Assembly (NCBI RefSeq): GCF_001517915.1
Contig: NZ_LOQI01000009.1
Span: forward strand, 1-38,733
Length of the DNA stretch: 38,733 nt
Source of the DNA: Oceanivirga salmonicida
GTDB lineage: Bacteria; Fusobacteriota; Fusobacteriia; Fusobacteriales; Leptotrichiaceae
Direction of reading: 5' to 3'
Below are positions 1 through 6,666 of this stretch, one piece after another. Below the pieces are notes generated by a model. The model had not been told where the DNA came from, ran no database searches, and saw only the letters and a program-made list of their open reading frames with translations. Every line of letters starts with the position of its first letter. Position 1 is the first letter of the stretch. The translations under genes and the position numbers were made by a program.

Positions 1-10
1 TTTTAGACAT
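1..10 (-). CDS. Start of a leftward gene cut by the window edge
   Basis: Reading the minus strand, an AAAGGAG ribosome-binding site at 27-21 is followed ten bases later by ATG (10-8) and TCT AAA, so a protein beginning Met-Ser-Lys starts here and runs off the left edge. A plausible promoter lies upstream on the same strand: TTGACC at 69-64, 17 bases, then ATATAT at 46-41. Only three codons are visible, so no function can be given. It is divergent from the CsoR-family gene at 382 and might share its control region, but the G/C-tract dyad at 199-217 is well outside this gene's own promoter. Confidence 0.6.
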
Positions 11-40
11 AAACGATCATCTCCTTTAATTTAATTTGTA

Positions 41-69
41 ATATATTTATATCACAAAAAATGGGTCAA
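41..69 (-). promoter_or_regulatory. Promoter for the leftward gene at the window edge
   Basis: On the minus strand TTGACC (69-64) and ATATAT (46-41) are separated by 17 bases. Predicted transcription would start about 24 bases before the ATG at 10, with the AAAGGAG site in between. The -35 matches consensus 5 of 6; the -10 is weak in an AT-rich background, so this is a moderate call. Confidence 0.4.
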
Positions 70-107
70 ATTAATGAACTTTTACGAAAAATTAAATGAG
101 CTATTAA

Positions 108-126
108 GGGCTCACTTTTGGTGAGC
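108..126. other. Stem-loop in the divergent intergenic region
   Basis: GCTCAC (110-115) and GTGAGC (121-126) form a perfect 6-bp stem around a 5-base loop. It is not followed by a T-run in either direction, so it is not a clear terminator. It lies between the two divergent promoters and could be a protein-binding dyad or a remnant terminator. Nothing else recognisable was seen in 70-160. Confidence 0.35.
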
Positions 127-161
127 TTTCACACATTTCTATAATTAAATTAATTTATTAC

Positions 162-217
162 TTGACATTATATAATTCTAAAGATATAATTTAACAATAT
201 ACCCCTAGTTTGGGGGT
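162..217 (+). promoter_or_regulatory. Consensus sigma-70 promoter with C/G-tract operator-like dyad
   Basis: TTGACA (162-167) and TATAAT (185-190) are both perfect consensus hexamers with the optimal 17-base spacer, rare even in AT-rich DNA. Immediately downstream, over the predicted transcription start, lies ATACCCC (199-205), a 6-base gap and GGGGGT (212-217), followed by a further GGGGG tract to 222. C-tract/G-tract dyads flanked by A and T are the established operator style of the CsoR/RcnR/FrmR repressor family, and such a protein is encoded at 382. The inference is autoregulation of the downstream gene. Confidence 0.65.
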
Positions 218-297
218 GGGGGAAAAGAATGTTGCGTGTATATACTATAAAAATTTAGGAAAAAAGAATTAAAAATAGCAATTTAGTAAAAAAAAAT

Positions 298-338
298 AAG
301 GAGGGTAATTAATTAAAAAAGTAAATTTAGAAAAATAA
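298..338 (+). other. Strong Shine-Dalgarno without an ATG; possible ATT-started mini-ORF
   Basis: AAGGAGGG (298-305) is one of the strongest ribosome-binding sites in the window, yet no ATG, GTG or TTG follows at working distance. Seven bases after AGGAGG an ATT (312-314) opens eight codons, reading Ile-Lys-Lys-Val-Asn-Leu-Glu-Lys, before TAA (336-338). It is not in frame with the repressor gene at 382. It may be a gene remnant whose start decayed, a leader peptide using a rare ATT start, or a ribosome loading site for the next gene. Existence of a product is unproven. Confidence 0.3.
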
Positions 339-381
339 GTATTTATCTAAATTAGACTGATTTAATATAAATTTAAATATT

Positions 382-636
382 ATGGATAAAAGAAATTTAA
401 TAAATCGTATTTCTATTGCTACTGGACATTTAAATGGCATAAAAAAAATGGTTGAAGAAGATAGAGAATGTGTTGATATTATTACACAAATCAAGGCAGT
501 AAAGGCAAGTTTATCTGGTGTTGAGAATATATTGTTAGAAAATCATGCATTAGAGCTTTTAAATGAAAAGGATGCTAATATGGAAGAAAAAATTAAAAAA
601 ATATTGAATTTGGTATTGAAAAATATTAAAAATTAA
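382..636 (+). CDS. CsoR/RcnR/FrmR-family metal- or thiol-sensing repressor
   Basis: This 84-residue all-alpha protein fits the DUF156 family: an N-terminal helix with the RI-x4-GHLNGI-x2-M pattern, then a Cys-Val-Asp-x2-Thr-Gln-Ile motif and an LLENH helix. The ligand positions seen are C30 and H55; the place of the second CsoR cysteine (H-x3-C) is L59. That rules out the standard Cu(I) Cys-His-Cys set and also lacks the RcnR His or FrmR Glu, so the inducer is unclear. The ATG has no good ribosome-binding site directly upstream, and a stop codon at 358-360 in the same frame leaves no better start. Promoter and dyad at 162-217 suggest autoregulation. No efflux ATPase or chaperone follows; a terminator does. 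Confidence 0.85.
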   Translation: MDKRNLINRISIATGHLNGIKKMVEEDRECVDIITQIKAVKASLSGVENILLENHALELLNEKDANMEEKIKKILNLVLKNIKN

Positions 637-658
637 TATATAAAATTAATATGAATAT

Positions 659-689
659 AAATAGTTGGAAGCAAAATCTAACTATTTTT
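659..689 (+). terminator. Rho-independent terminator after the CsoR-family gene
   Basis: The arms at 659-669 and 677-687 form an 11-bp stem (one G-U pair) around a 7-base loop and run into TTTTTC. It isolates the repressor as a single-gene transcript from the prfA operon. Confidence 0.75.
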
Positions 690-740
690 CTTTATTTTAA
701 TATCATTTAATAACAATAAAATCAATTAATTAATTTTAGA

Positions 741-794
741 TTGATAGCTATAGTAGTATATGATATAATGAACATATATAGTATACGATATAAT
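741..794 (+). promoter_or_regulatory. prfA operon promoter with duplicated -10 element
   Basis: TTGATA (741-746), 17 bases, then TATAAT (764-769) preceded by TGA gives an extended -10 promoter of high quality. A 15-base segment ending in TATAAT at 755-769 is repeated with one mismatch at 780-794, exactly 25 bases later. The second copy has no matching -35, so the first is the likely promoter. Confidence 0.65.
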
Positions 795-822
795 AAAAGA
801 AAAAGAGAGGAGAAACAAGTAG

Positions 823-1902
823 ATGTTTCAAAAATTAGATGAGGTAGTAAAAAAACATGAGGAATTGACTAATCTATTAATGGATCCTGAGGTGATAGCA
901 GATCCTAAAAAATTAATGGAATATAATAAGGCATTAACAAGCATAAATGATATAGTTAATAAATATAAGGAATATATAGAGCACAAGAATGAGTATGACA
1001 ATTTAAAAGAGCAAGTTAAAACAGAAAAAGATAACGAATTAAAAGAAATGATGTATGATGAAATATCAGAAATTGAAGCAAACATATTAATATTAGAAGA
1101 AGATTTAAAAGTTTTATTATTACCAAAAGATCCAAATGATGAAAAAAATGTTATAGTAGAAATAAGAGCAGCAGCAGGTGGAGATGAAGCCGCTTTATTT
1201 GCAGCAGATATATTTAGAATGTTCACAAGATATGCTGAAAGATCAAAATGGAAAGTGGAAATGCTTGATAAAAATGAAACTGGTGTTGGTGGATTAAAAG
1301 AAGTAACATTTTTAATTAAGGGTAATGGTGCATATTCAAGATTAAAATATGAAAGTGGAGTGCATAGAGTACAAAGAGTACCAGATACTGAATCATCAGG
1401 GAGAATACATACTTCAACTATTACAGTAGCAGTATTACCAGAATTAGATGACGTAGCAAAAGTTGAAATAAATCCATCAGATTTACAAGTCGATACATAT
1501 AGATCAAGTGGAGCGGGGGGACAACATGTAAATACTACTGATTCAGCAGTTCGTATAACACATAAACCAACGGGTATAGTTGTTACTTCACAAGATGGTA
1601 GATCTCAAATAAAAAATAAAGAAGCGGCAATGAAAGTTTTAGCATCTAAACTTTATGAAATGGAAGTAGAAGCACAAAGAAAAGAAGTTTCAAGTGAGAG
1701 AAAATCACAAGTAGGTATGGGAGATAGATCAGAAAAAATTAGAACATATAATTTCCCACAAGGTAGAGTTAGTGATCATAGAATAAAATTAACATTACAT
1801 AGATTGGATTCTTTCTTAGATGGAGATTTAGATGAAATGATAGATGCTCTAATAGCGTATAATCAAGCAGAGTTATTAAAATCAGTTGGAGATGAAATTT
1901 AA
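823..1902 (+). CDS. prfA: Peptide chain release factor 1
   Basis: RF1 recognises UAA and UAG in the ribosomal A site and triggers hydrolysis of the peptidyl-tRNA. At 359 residues it has the normal family length. An N-terminal helical domain (about 1-100) is followed by the codon-recognition domain, whose tripeptide reads P187-D-T189 (the family pattern is P-x-T, often PAT; RF2 has SPF). The catalytic GGQ is at 232-234 within [16 protein letters not shown], the substrate of the methyltransferase encoded next. A GAGGAG ribosome-binding site sits about 10 bases before the ATG. It heads a tightly packed operon of translation and housekeeping genes running to about 6535. Confidence 0.97.
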   Translation: MFQKLDEVVKKHEELTNLLMDPEVIADPKKLMEYNKALTSINDIVNKYKEYIEHKNEYDNLKEQVKTEKDNELKEMMYDEISEIEANILILEEDLKVLLLPKDPNDEKNVIVEIRAAAGGDEAALFAADIFRMFTRYAERSKWKVEMLDKNETGVGGLKEVTFLIKGNGAYSRLKYESGVHRVQRVPDTESSGRIHTSTITVAVLPELDDVAKVEINPSDLQVDTYRSSGAGGQHVNTTDSAVRITHKPTGIVVTSQDGRSQIKNKEAAMKVLASKLYEMEVEAQRKEVSSERKSQVGMGDRSEKIRTYNFPQGRVSDHRIKLTLHRLDSFLDGDLDEMIDALIAYNQAELLKSVGDEI

Positions 1903-1904
1903 AA

Positions 1905-2954
1905 ATGTCAAAACTTATAGAATTACTAAATAAAACAGTAGTATTTTTTGAAAATAAAAAAGCCCAAAATCCAAGATTAGAAGCAGAGAAACTATTTTCT
2001 AAAGCATTAAATATAGATAGAATAATGCTATATGCTAATTTTGATAGAATTTTAACAGATGAAGAAATATCTAAAATAAGACATGTTATGAAAGAAAAAG
2101 ACACCACAAAAGAAAATACCTTAAAAGAATTTTTAGATTCTTCTATAGTTTATTTAAAAAAATATAATGTTTATGAAGCAAGTTTAATAGCAGAATTAGT
2201 ATTTTCCAAAGTTTTAAAAATAGATAGAATGATGCTATTTATTAGTTATGAAAAAAAAATAAATGAAGAAGAAAAAAATAGGATTAGAGAATATTTGAAA
2301 AAAATTGCTCTTGAAAATATGCCATATCAATATGTGTTTAACGAACAAAATTTTTATGGTAGAGATTTTTTTATAGATAAAGGAGTCTTAATTCCTAGAC
2401 ATGATACAGAAGTTTTAGTTGAAAAAGTTTTAGAAATTTCTAAACAAGATAGTTTAGTTTTAGATATAGGAACCGGAAGTGGAGTAATAGCAATAACTAT
2501 TGCAAAAGAATTACCTAAATCAAAAGTTTTAGCAATAGATATATCAGACAAAGCTCTAGAAATATCTAAAAAGAATACAGAATTTTTAAACGCAAAAAAT
2601 GTTAAAATAGTAAAATCAAATCTATTTGAAAATATAGAATTTAAAGAATTTGATATTATAGTTTCTAATCCTCCATATATTTCAAATAAAGAAGTAGAAG
2701 AGGTAGGACTTAATACATATATACATGAACCACACGAGGCTTTATTTGCAAACAGTGATGGTTTATACTTTTATTATGAAATATCTAAAAATGCCAAAGA
2801 ATATTTAAAAAATGGCGGTTATTTGGCTTTTGAGATAGGTTATAAGCAAAAAAAAGCAGTTAATGATATTTTAACTGAATTTGGTTATGTAGATATAAAA
2901 AATTATACAGATTTAAATGGTCTAGATAGAGTAGTAATAGCTAGAAAGGGTTGA
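1905..2954 (+). CDS. prmC: Release factor glutamine methyltransferase with duplicated N-terminal domain
   Basis: PrmC uses S-adenosylmethionine to methylate the glutamine of the GGQ motif of release factors, raising termination efficiency. The SAM-binding loop LDIGTGSG is at 186-193 and the active-site NPPY at 255-258. At 349 residues it is about 70 longer than the usual 280 or so. The excess is explained by two copies of the helical N-terminal substrate-binding domain: residues about 5-65 and about 75-135 align with each other (matching LEAEKLFSKALNIDRIMLY with IAELVFSKVLKIDRMMLF). It starts two bases after the prfA stop, so translation is probably coupled. Identity is firm; the role of the extra domain is unknown. 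Confidence 0.95.
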   Translation: MSKLIELLNKTVVFFENKKAQNPRLEAEKLFSKALNIDRIMLYANFDRILTDEEISKIRHVMKEKDTTKENTLKEFLDSSIVYLKKYNVYEASLIAELVFSKVLKIDRMMLFISYEKKINEEEKNRIREYLKKIALENMPYQYVFNEQNFYGRDFFIDKGVLIPRHDTEVLVEKVLEISKQDSLVLDIGTGSGVIAITIAKELPKSKVLAIDISDKALEISKKNTEFLNAKNVKIVKSNLFENIEFKEFDIIVSNPPYISNKEVEEVGLNTYIHEPHEALFANSDGLYFYYEISKNAKEYLKNGGYLAFEIGYKQKKAVNDILTEFGYVDIKNYTDLNGLDRVVIARKG

Positions 2955-2955
2955 A

Positions 2956-3990
2956 ATGAATATAAAAGAATTTGATTTTGAATTGCCAGAAAAACTTATA
3001 GCACAAAATGCAGTAGAACCAAGAGATCATTCTAAACTTTTAGCTGTTAATAAAAATAGTGGAAAGATAGAGCATAAAAGATTCTATAATATATTAGATT
3101 ATTTGAAAAAAGATGATGTTTTAGTAATAAATAGAACTAAGGTAATACCTGCAAGACTTATAGGACACAAGAAAAATGGAGTAGTTATAGAGTGCTTGCT
3201 TTTAAAAAGGCTTAGTCTTAATACTTGGGAAGTTTTACTAAAACCTGCGAAAAGATTAAAAATAGGTGACGAATTAATTTTTTTAGAAAATAAATTAAGT
3301 TTAAAATTATTAGAAATTAAAGATGATGGAAATAGAATAGTGGAATTTATCTATAAAGGGGCTTTTGAAGCAATATTAGATGAATTAGGAGAATTACCAT
3401 TACCACCATATATACATGAAAAATTAAAAGATAAAAATAGATACCAAACAGTTTATGCAAAAAATGGAGAATCTGTTGCAGCACCAACTGCAGGTTTACA
3501 TTTTACTAACGAATTGCTAGATAGAATTAGAGATAAAGGTATAACTATAGCAGAAGTGTATTTAACGGTTGGACTAGGAACATTTAGACCTGTTAAGGTA
3601 GAAAATGTAGAAGAACATATAATGCATAGTGAAGAGTACTATATTCCAAATGAAACTGCTGATATAATTAATAAGGCTAAAAGTGAAGGTAGAAGAATAG
3701 TTGCAGTAGGAACAACTTCTGTTAGAACCTTAGAATCAAGTCTAGATAAAGACAATAAGTTAATTGCAAAAAAAGATAGTACAGACATATTTATATACGG
3801 AGAATATGACTTTAAAATAGTAGATGCCGTTATAACTAACTTTCATTTACCAAAATCAACACTAGTAATGTTAATTTCATCATTTATGGGTAGTAAAGAA
3901 AGATTAATGAATGCATACAAAGTAGCAATAGAAAATGAGTATAGATTTTTTAGTTTAGGAGATTCAATGTATATTGGAGAGAATGTTTAA
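2956..3990 (+). CDS. queA: S-adenosylmethionine:tRNA ribosyltransferase-isomerase
   Basis: QueA transfers and rearranges the ribosyl group of SAM onto 7-aminomethyl-7-deazaguanine at tRNA position 34, the penultimate step of queuosine synthesis. The 344-residue protein has the normal length and carries the family block TVYAK-x4-SVAAPTAGLHFT in the middle, followed by LGTFRPV and later GTTSVRTLES and TNFHLPKSTLVML. AAAGGG lies just before the start, overlapping the end of prmC. No other queuosine genes are in the window, so the precursor is made elsewhere or salvaged. Confidence 0.96.
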   Translation: MNIKEFDFELPEKLIAQNAVEPRDHSKLLAVNKNSGKIEHKRFYNILDYLKKDDVLVINRTKVIPARLIGHKKNGVVIECLLLKRLSLNTWEVLLKPAKRLKIGDELIFLENKLSLKLLEIKDDGNRIVEFIYKGAFEAILDELGELPLPPYIHEKLKDKNRYQTVYAKNGESVAAPTAGLHFTNELLDRIRDKGITIAEVYLTVGLGTFRPVKVENVEEHIMHSEEYYIPNETADIINKAKSEGRRIVAVGTTSVRTLESSLDKDNKLIAKKDSTDIFIYGEYDFKIVDAVITNFHLPKSTLVMLISSFMGSKERLMNAYKVAIENEYRFFSLGDSMYIGENV

Positions 3991-4003
3991 GAAAGGTAAT
4001 ATT

Positions 4004-4558
4004 ATGAGAATAACATCAGGAAAATTAAAAAATAGAGTAGTGCTTTCTCGTGAGGGTTTTGATACAAGACCAACATTAGAGAGAATTAAAGAGTCAATAT
4101 TTAGTATAATATATGATAAGGTAATAGATGCTAAATTTTTAGACCTTTATTCAGGTACTGGAAATATGAGTTTTGAAGCACTTAGTCGTGGTGCTAAAAG
4201 AGCCATAATGATAGAAAAAGACTATGAAGCTTTGAATGTAATAATAGATAATGTTACTAGATTTAAGTTAGAAAAAGATTGTAGAGCATATAAAAATGAT
4301 AGTTTAAGAGCCATAGAAATACTTAAAAGAAAAAACGAAAAATTTGATATAATATTTATGGATCCGCCATATAAAGAAAATTTAACAACTAAAACATTGG
4401 AAAAATTATCTGAATTTGATATTTTAGAACAAGATGGAATAATAATATGTGAGCATGCAAATTATGAAAAATTAGATGATAAAATAATGAATTTAGTTAA
4501 ATATGATGAAAGAGAATATAACAAGAAAATAATTAGTTTTTTTAGAAAGGAAGATTAA
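4004..4558 (+). CDS. rsmD: 16S rRNA (guanine-N2)-methyltransferase RsmD
   Basis: RsmD methylates G966 (E. coli numbering) of 16S rRNA in the assembled small subunit. The Rossmann SAM loop reads FLDLYSGTGNMSFEALSRG and the catalytic motif is DPPY, in FMDPPYKE. The ATG at 4004 is chosen because it has GAAAGG seven bases upstream and gives the family-typical N-terminus MRITSGKLKNR. An in-frame ATG at 3974 would lie inside queA with no ribosome-binding site. The resulting 184 residues match the family. Confidence 0.94.
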   Translation: MRITSGKLKNRVVLSREGFDTRPTLERIKESIFSIIYDKVIDAKFLDLYSGTGNMSFEALSRGAKRAIMIEKDYEALNVIIDNVTRFKLEKDCRAYKNDSLRAIEILKRKNEKFDIIFMDPPYKENLTTKTLEKLSEFDILEQDGIIICEHANYEKLDDKIMNLVKYDEREYNKKIISFFRKED

Positions 4559-4559
4559 A

Positions 4560-4784
4560 ATGGCAACTAAAATAGGTTTTGAAGAAAAATTAGAAAAAAT
4601 CAAAAAGAATATTGAAATTTTAGAAAAAGAAGAAACAAGTTTAGATGAAGCAATTAAAATATATGAAACTTGTCAAAAATTAATAGTAGAAGCTGAAAAA
4701 ACATTGAATGAAGCAGATGGTAAGGTAAGAAAAATAATAGAGAAGTTAGGGAATATAGAAATATCTGAACTTAATGAGGATTAA
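4560..4784 (+). CDS. xseB: Exodeoxyribonuclease VII small subunit
   Basis: XseB is the small subunit of the single-strand-specific exonuclease VII; several copies coat the coiled-coil arm of XseA. The 74-residue protein is a helical hairpin with the family hallmarks FEEKLEKIKKNIEILEKEETSLDEAIKIYE and, after the turn, A-x2-L-NEADGKV. It starts one base after rsmD ends. The catalytic XseA partner is not in this window. A following ispA is a widespread arrangement in bacteria, which supports the call. Confidence 0.9.
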   Translation: MATKIGFEEKLEKIKKNIEILEKEETSLDEAIKIYETCQKLIVEAEKTLNEADGKVRKIIEKLGNIEISELNED

Positions 4785-4785
4785 T

Positions 4786-5571
4786 ATGAATGAATATTTT
4801 GAAAAAGAATTAAATAATTTATTAAAAAAATATGAAGCAAATAATGTACTTTATGAAGCATTTAAGTATTCATTAACTGTTGGTGGTAAAAGAGTAAGAC
4901 CTATGCTAATACTTTTAATGGCTAAAAGTTTAGGAAAAGACTATACTAAGGTTATAGATATAGCGTTAGCCATTGAATTAGTACATAATTATTCGTTAGT
5001 TCATGATGATTTGCCTTGTATGGACAATGATATGTATAGACGGGGTAAACTTACAACTCATGCTAAATATGGAGAATATATAGGGGTATTGGTAGGAGAT
5101 GGTTTACTTACAGAAGCATTTAATGTAATATCTAGTTCTAAAACATTAGAAAATAAGTCTAAAATTATAGAAATACTAAGTAGAAATATAGGTATAAATG
5201 GTATGATATTAGGACAAGTCTTAGATATGAAAAATGCTAATAAAGATATAGATATTAAGACTTTGGAATTAATACACCAAACTAAGACCGCTAATTTAAT
5301 ATCTGCTTGTTTTGAAACAGTTTTAGCAGAATTTAATGTAGAAAATGATAAATATATAACTGTTGCAAATGAATTAGGTATGGTGTATCAAATACAAGAT
5401 GATTTAATGGATTTTTCTAATAAAGATGATAAATCAAACTATGTTAATATTATAGGTATAGAAAAGACAAAAGAAGTTTTAAATGAGAAAATATTAAAAA
5501 TTAGAAATCTTTTAAAAGATGATAAGGAATTGCTATCATATATAGAAAAAATATTTATAAGAAAGGTGTAA
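4786..5571 (+). CDS. ispA: Farnesyl/geranylgeranyl diphosphate synthase, compact form
   Basis: This trans-polyprenyl synthase condenses isopentenyl diphosphate with allylic diphosphates to supply quinone and undecaprenyl precursors. The first aspartate-rich motif is in VHDDLPCMDND followed by RRGKLTTH; the second is QIQDDLMDF. The YSLVHDDLPCMD spacing, with two residues inserted in the motif, is the bacterial FPPS/GGPPS type. The start at 4786 is preferred over an in-frame ATG at 4774 because GAGGA lies five bases before it; the result is 261 residues, against 290-300 in most relatives. Much of the shortening is after the second motif, where the usual loop with GK and GSD residues is missing and the protein passes straight to NYVNIIGIEK. 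Exact chain length cannot be told. Confidence 0.88.
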   Translation: MNEYFEKELNNLLKKYEANNVLYEAFKYSLTVGGKRVRPMLILLMAKSLGKDYTKVIDIALAIELVHNYSLVHDDLPCMDNDMYRRGKLTTHAKYGEYIGVLVGDGLLTEAFNVISSSKTLENKSKIIEILSRNIGINGMILGQVLDMKNANKDIDIKTLELIHQTKTANLISACFETVLAEFNVENDKYITVANELGMVYQIQDDLMDFSNKDDKSNYVNIIGIEKTKEVLNEKILKIRNLLKDDKELLSYIEKIFIRKV

Positions 5572-5573
5572 AA

Positions 5574-6269
5574 GTGTATATAGAATTTGAAAATTTAAAA
5601 AAATATGGCTTTTTAGGAATACAAACTACTAGAAAAGCTGGAAATATGAAAGAAAAAGAAAATTTATACCCTTTATTAGATAAATTAAATATAGATAAAA
5701 ATAATTTAGTAAAAGGAGTTCAAACTCATAGTATAAATATATTGTGTTTAGAAGAAAATACAGATATATCAAATATAGAAAATATTGATGGCTATATAAC
5801 TGATAATCCAAAGTATACTTTAATGGCTTATTTTGCTGACTGCATGCCCATCTTTATAATTGATAAAAAGAAAAAAGTTTATGGTTTATTACATGGTGGT
5901 TGGCGTGGAAGTTCTAATGGTATTTTAAAAGAAGCAATTAATATTATGAAAAGTAAATACGGTAGTAATGTTAACGATATTATAGTAACTTTTGGTATAT
6001 GTATATCTAGTAAAAATTATGAAATTAAAGAAGATGTAATTAAAGAATTGAAATTAAGGCTAAATTTTGGTACAATGATAGAGAGTGCAGCTAATAAATT
6101 TTATTTATCACTTAGTAAAATGAATGAACAAATAGCGATAAATCAAGGTGTGCCTAGAAAAAATATAATAGTAAATGATTATTGTACTTATGCTGGGGAT
6201 TTTTTTTCATATAGAAAAGAAAAAACAGATAAAAGAATGATAGCATTACTTAAAGTAGGGATAGAATGA
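5574..6269 (+). CDS. pgeF: YfiH/YlmD (DUF152) laccase-domain protein, PgeF type
   Basis: Members of this family bind zinc through a His-Cys-His set; they have been described as purine nucleoside phosphorylases/adenosine deaminases and, in E. coli, as the peptidoglycan-editing factor PgeF. Here the ligands are H52 (VQTHSI), C90 (ADCMP) and H107 (LLHGGWRG), followed by the ISSKNYEI segment equivalent to the family YEV motif. The 231-residue length is a little short of the usual 240-250. The start is GTG, with GAAAGG eight bases upstream, two bases after the ispA stop. Its 3' end overlaps the next ORF by ATGA. The family call is firm; the physiological substrate is not. Confidence 0.9.
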   Translation: MYIEFENLKKYGFLGIQTTRKAGNMKEKENLYPLLDKLNIDKNNLVKGVQTHSINILCLEENTDISNIENIDGYITDNPKYTLMAYFADCMPIFIIDKKKKVYGLLHGGWRGSSNGILKEAINIMKSKYGSNVNDIIVTFGICISSKNYEIKEDVIKELKLRLNFGTMIESAANKFYLSLSKMNEQIAINQGVPRKNIIVNDYCTYAGDFFSYRKEKTDKRMIALLKVGIE

Positions 6270-6535
6270 AAAAAACTATAAATATATTTTACATGTTACT
6301 AATAATAACATGTATATCTAATACAAGCGTAGTTATAATAGATAGATATAATATATTTGAAATAGTATATAATATAGAAGAAAGAACTATTAAAAAGATT
6401 GCGGAAATAAGAAAAATAAAGACAAAGTTTTTTGCCTCGTTTTTGTGTATTCAAAAGTATTTATATAATCTAGTTAAAGAATATATAAATTTTTATGATT
6501 ACAATAAAATCAATATCATGATTAGTTTGGAATAG
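6266..6535 (+). CDS. Small membrane-anchored hypothetical protein
   Basis: An 89-residue ORF overlapping the pgeF stop by four bases (ATGA), which implies translational coupling. Residues about 5-25 are a hydrophobic segment with a basic N-terminus, compatible with a signal anchor or uncleaved signal peptide. The rest is basic and hydrophilic (ERTIKKIAEIRKIKTK). No family is recognised and composition matches its neighbours. It could be the last gene of the prfA operon or a spurious extension of it; the overlap and membrane segment favour a real but fast-evolving gene. Confidence 0.55.
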   Translation: MKKTINIFYMLLIITCISNTSVVIIDRYNIFEIVYNIEERTIKKIAEIRKIKTKFFASFLCIQKYLYNLVKEYINFYDYNKINIMISLE

Positions 6536-6551
6536 AAATAAACATTAAATT

Positions 6552-6580
6552 TAATCATTAATAATATTAATGATTACTTT
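6552..6580. terminator. AT-only hairpin between the prfA operon and secA
   Basis: TAATCATTAAT (6552-6562) and ATTAATGATTA (6566-6576) form a perfect 11-bp stem with a 3-base loop, followed by CTTT. It has only two G-C pairs and a short T-run, so it may be a weak terminator or a regulatory dyad. Confidence 0.45.
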
Positions 6581-6591
6581 AATAAAATATA

Positions 6592-6622
6592 TTGTACAAA
6601 AAATATAAGAAAATGCTATACT
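6592..6622 (+). promoter_or_regulatory. secA: Candidate secA promoter
   Basis: TTGTAC (6592-6597) and TATACT (6617-6622) are separated by 19 bases, slightly long. The predicted start is about 35 bases before the AAAAGGA site (6654-6660) of secA. Moderate because of the spacing. Confidence 0.4.
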
Positions 6623-6666
6623 GATTTAGAATAAGACAAAAGTATGGCTAGATAAAAGGAGACAAA

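Noticed and set aside
229-258. Nine-codon ORF starting ATG after the G-tract in the repressor leader
   Set aside because: The G-tract explains the apparent ribosome-binding site as part of the operator dyad; nothing else supports translation.
828-1226. Antisense ORF of 132 codons inside prfA
   Set aside because: It is a mirror of a strongly conserved gene in AT-rich DNA, with low-complexity Ser/Phe/Ile translation, no ribosome-binding site and no family match.
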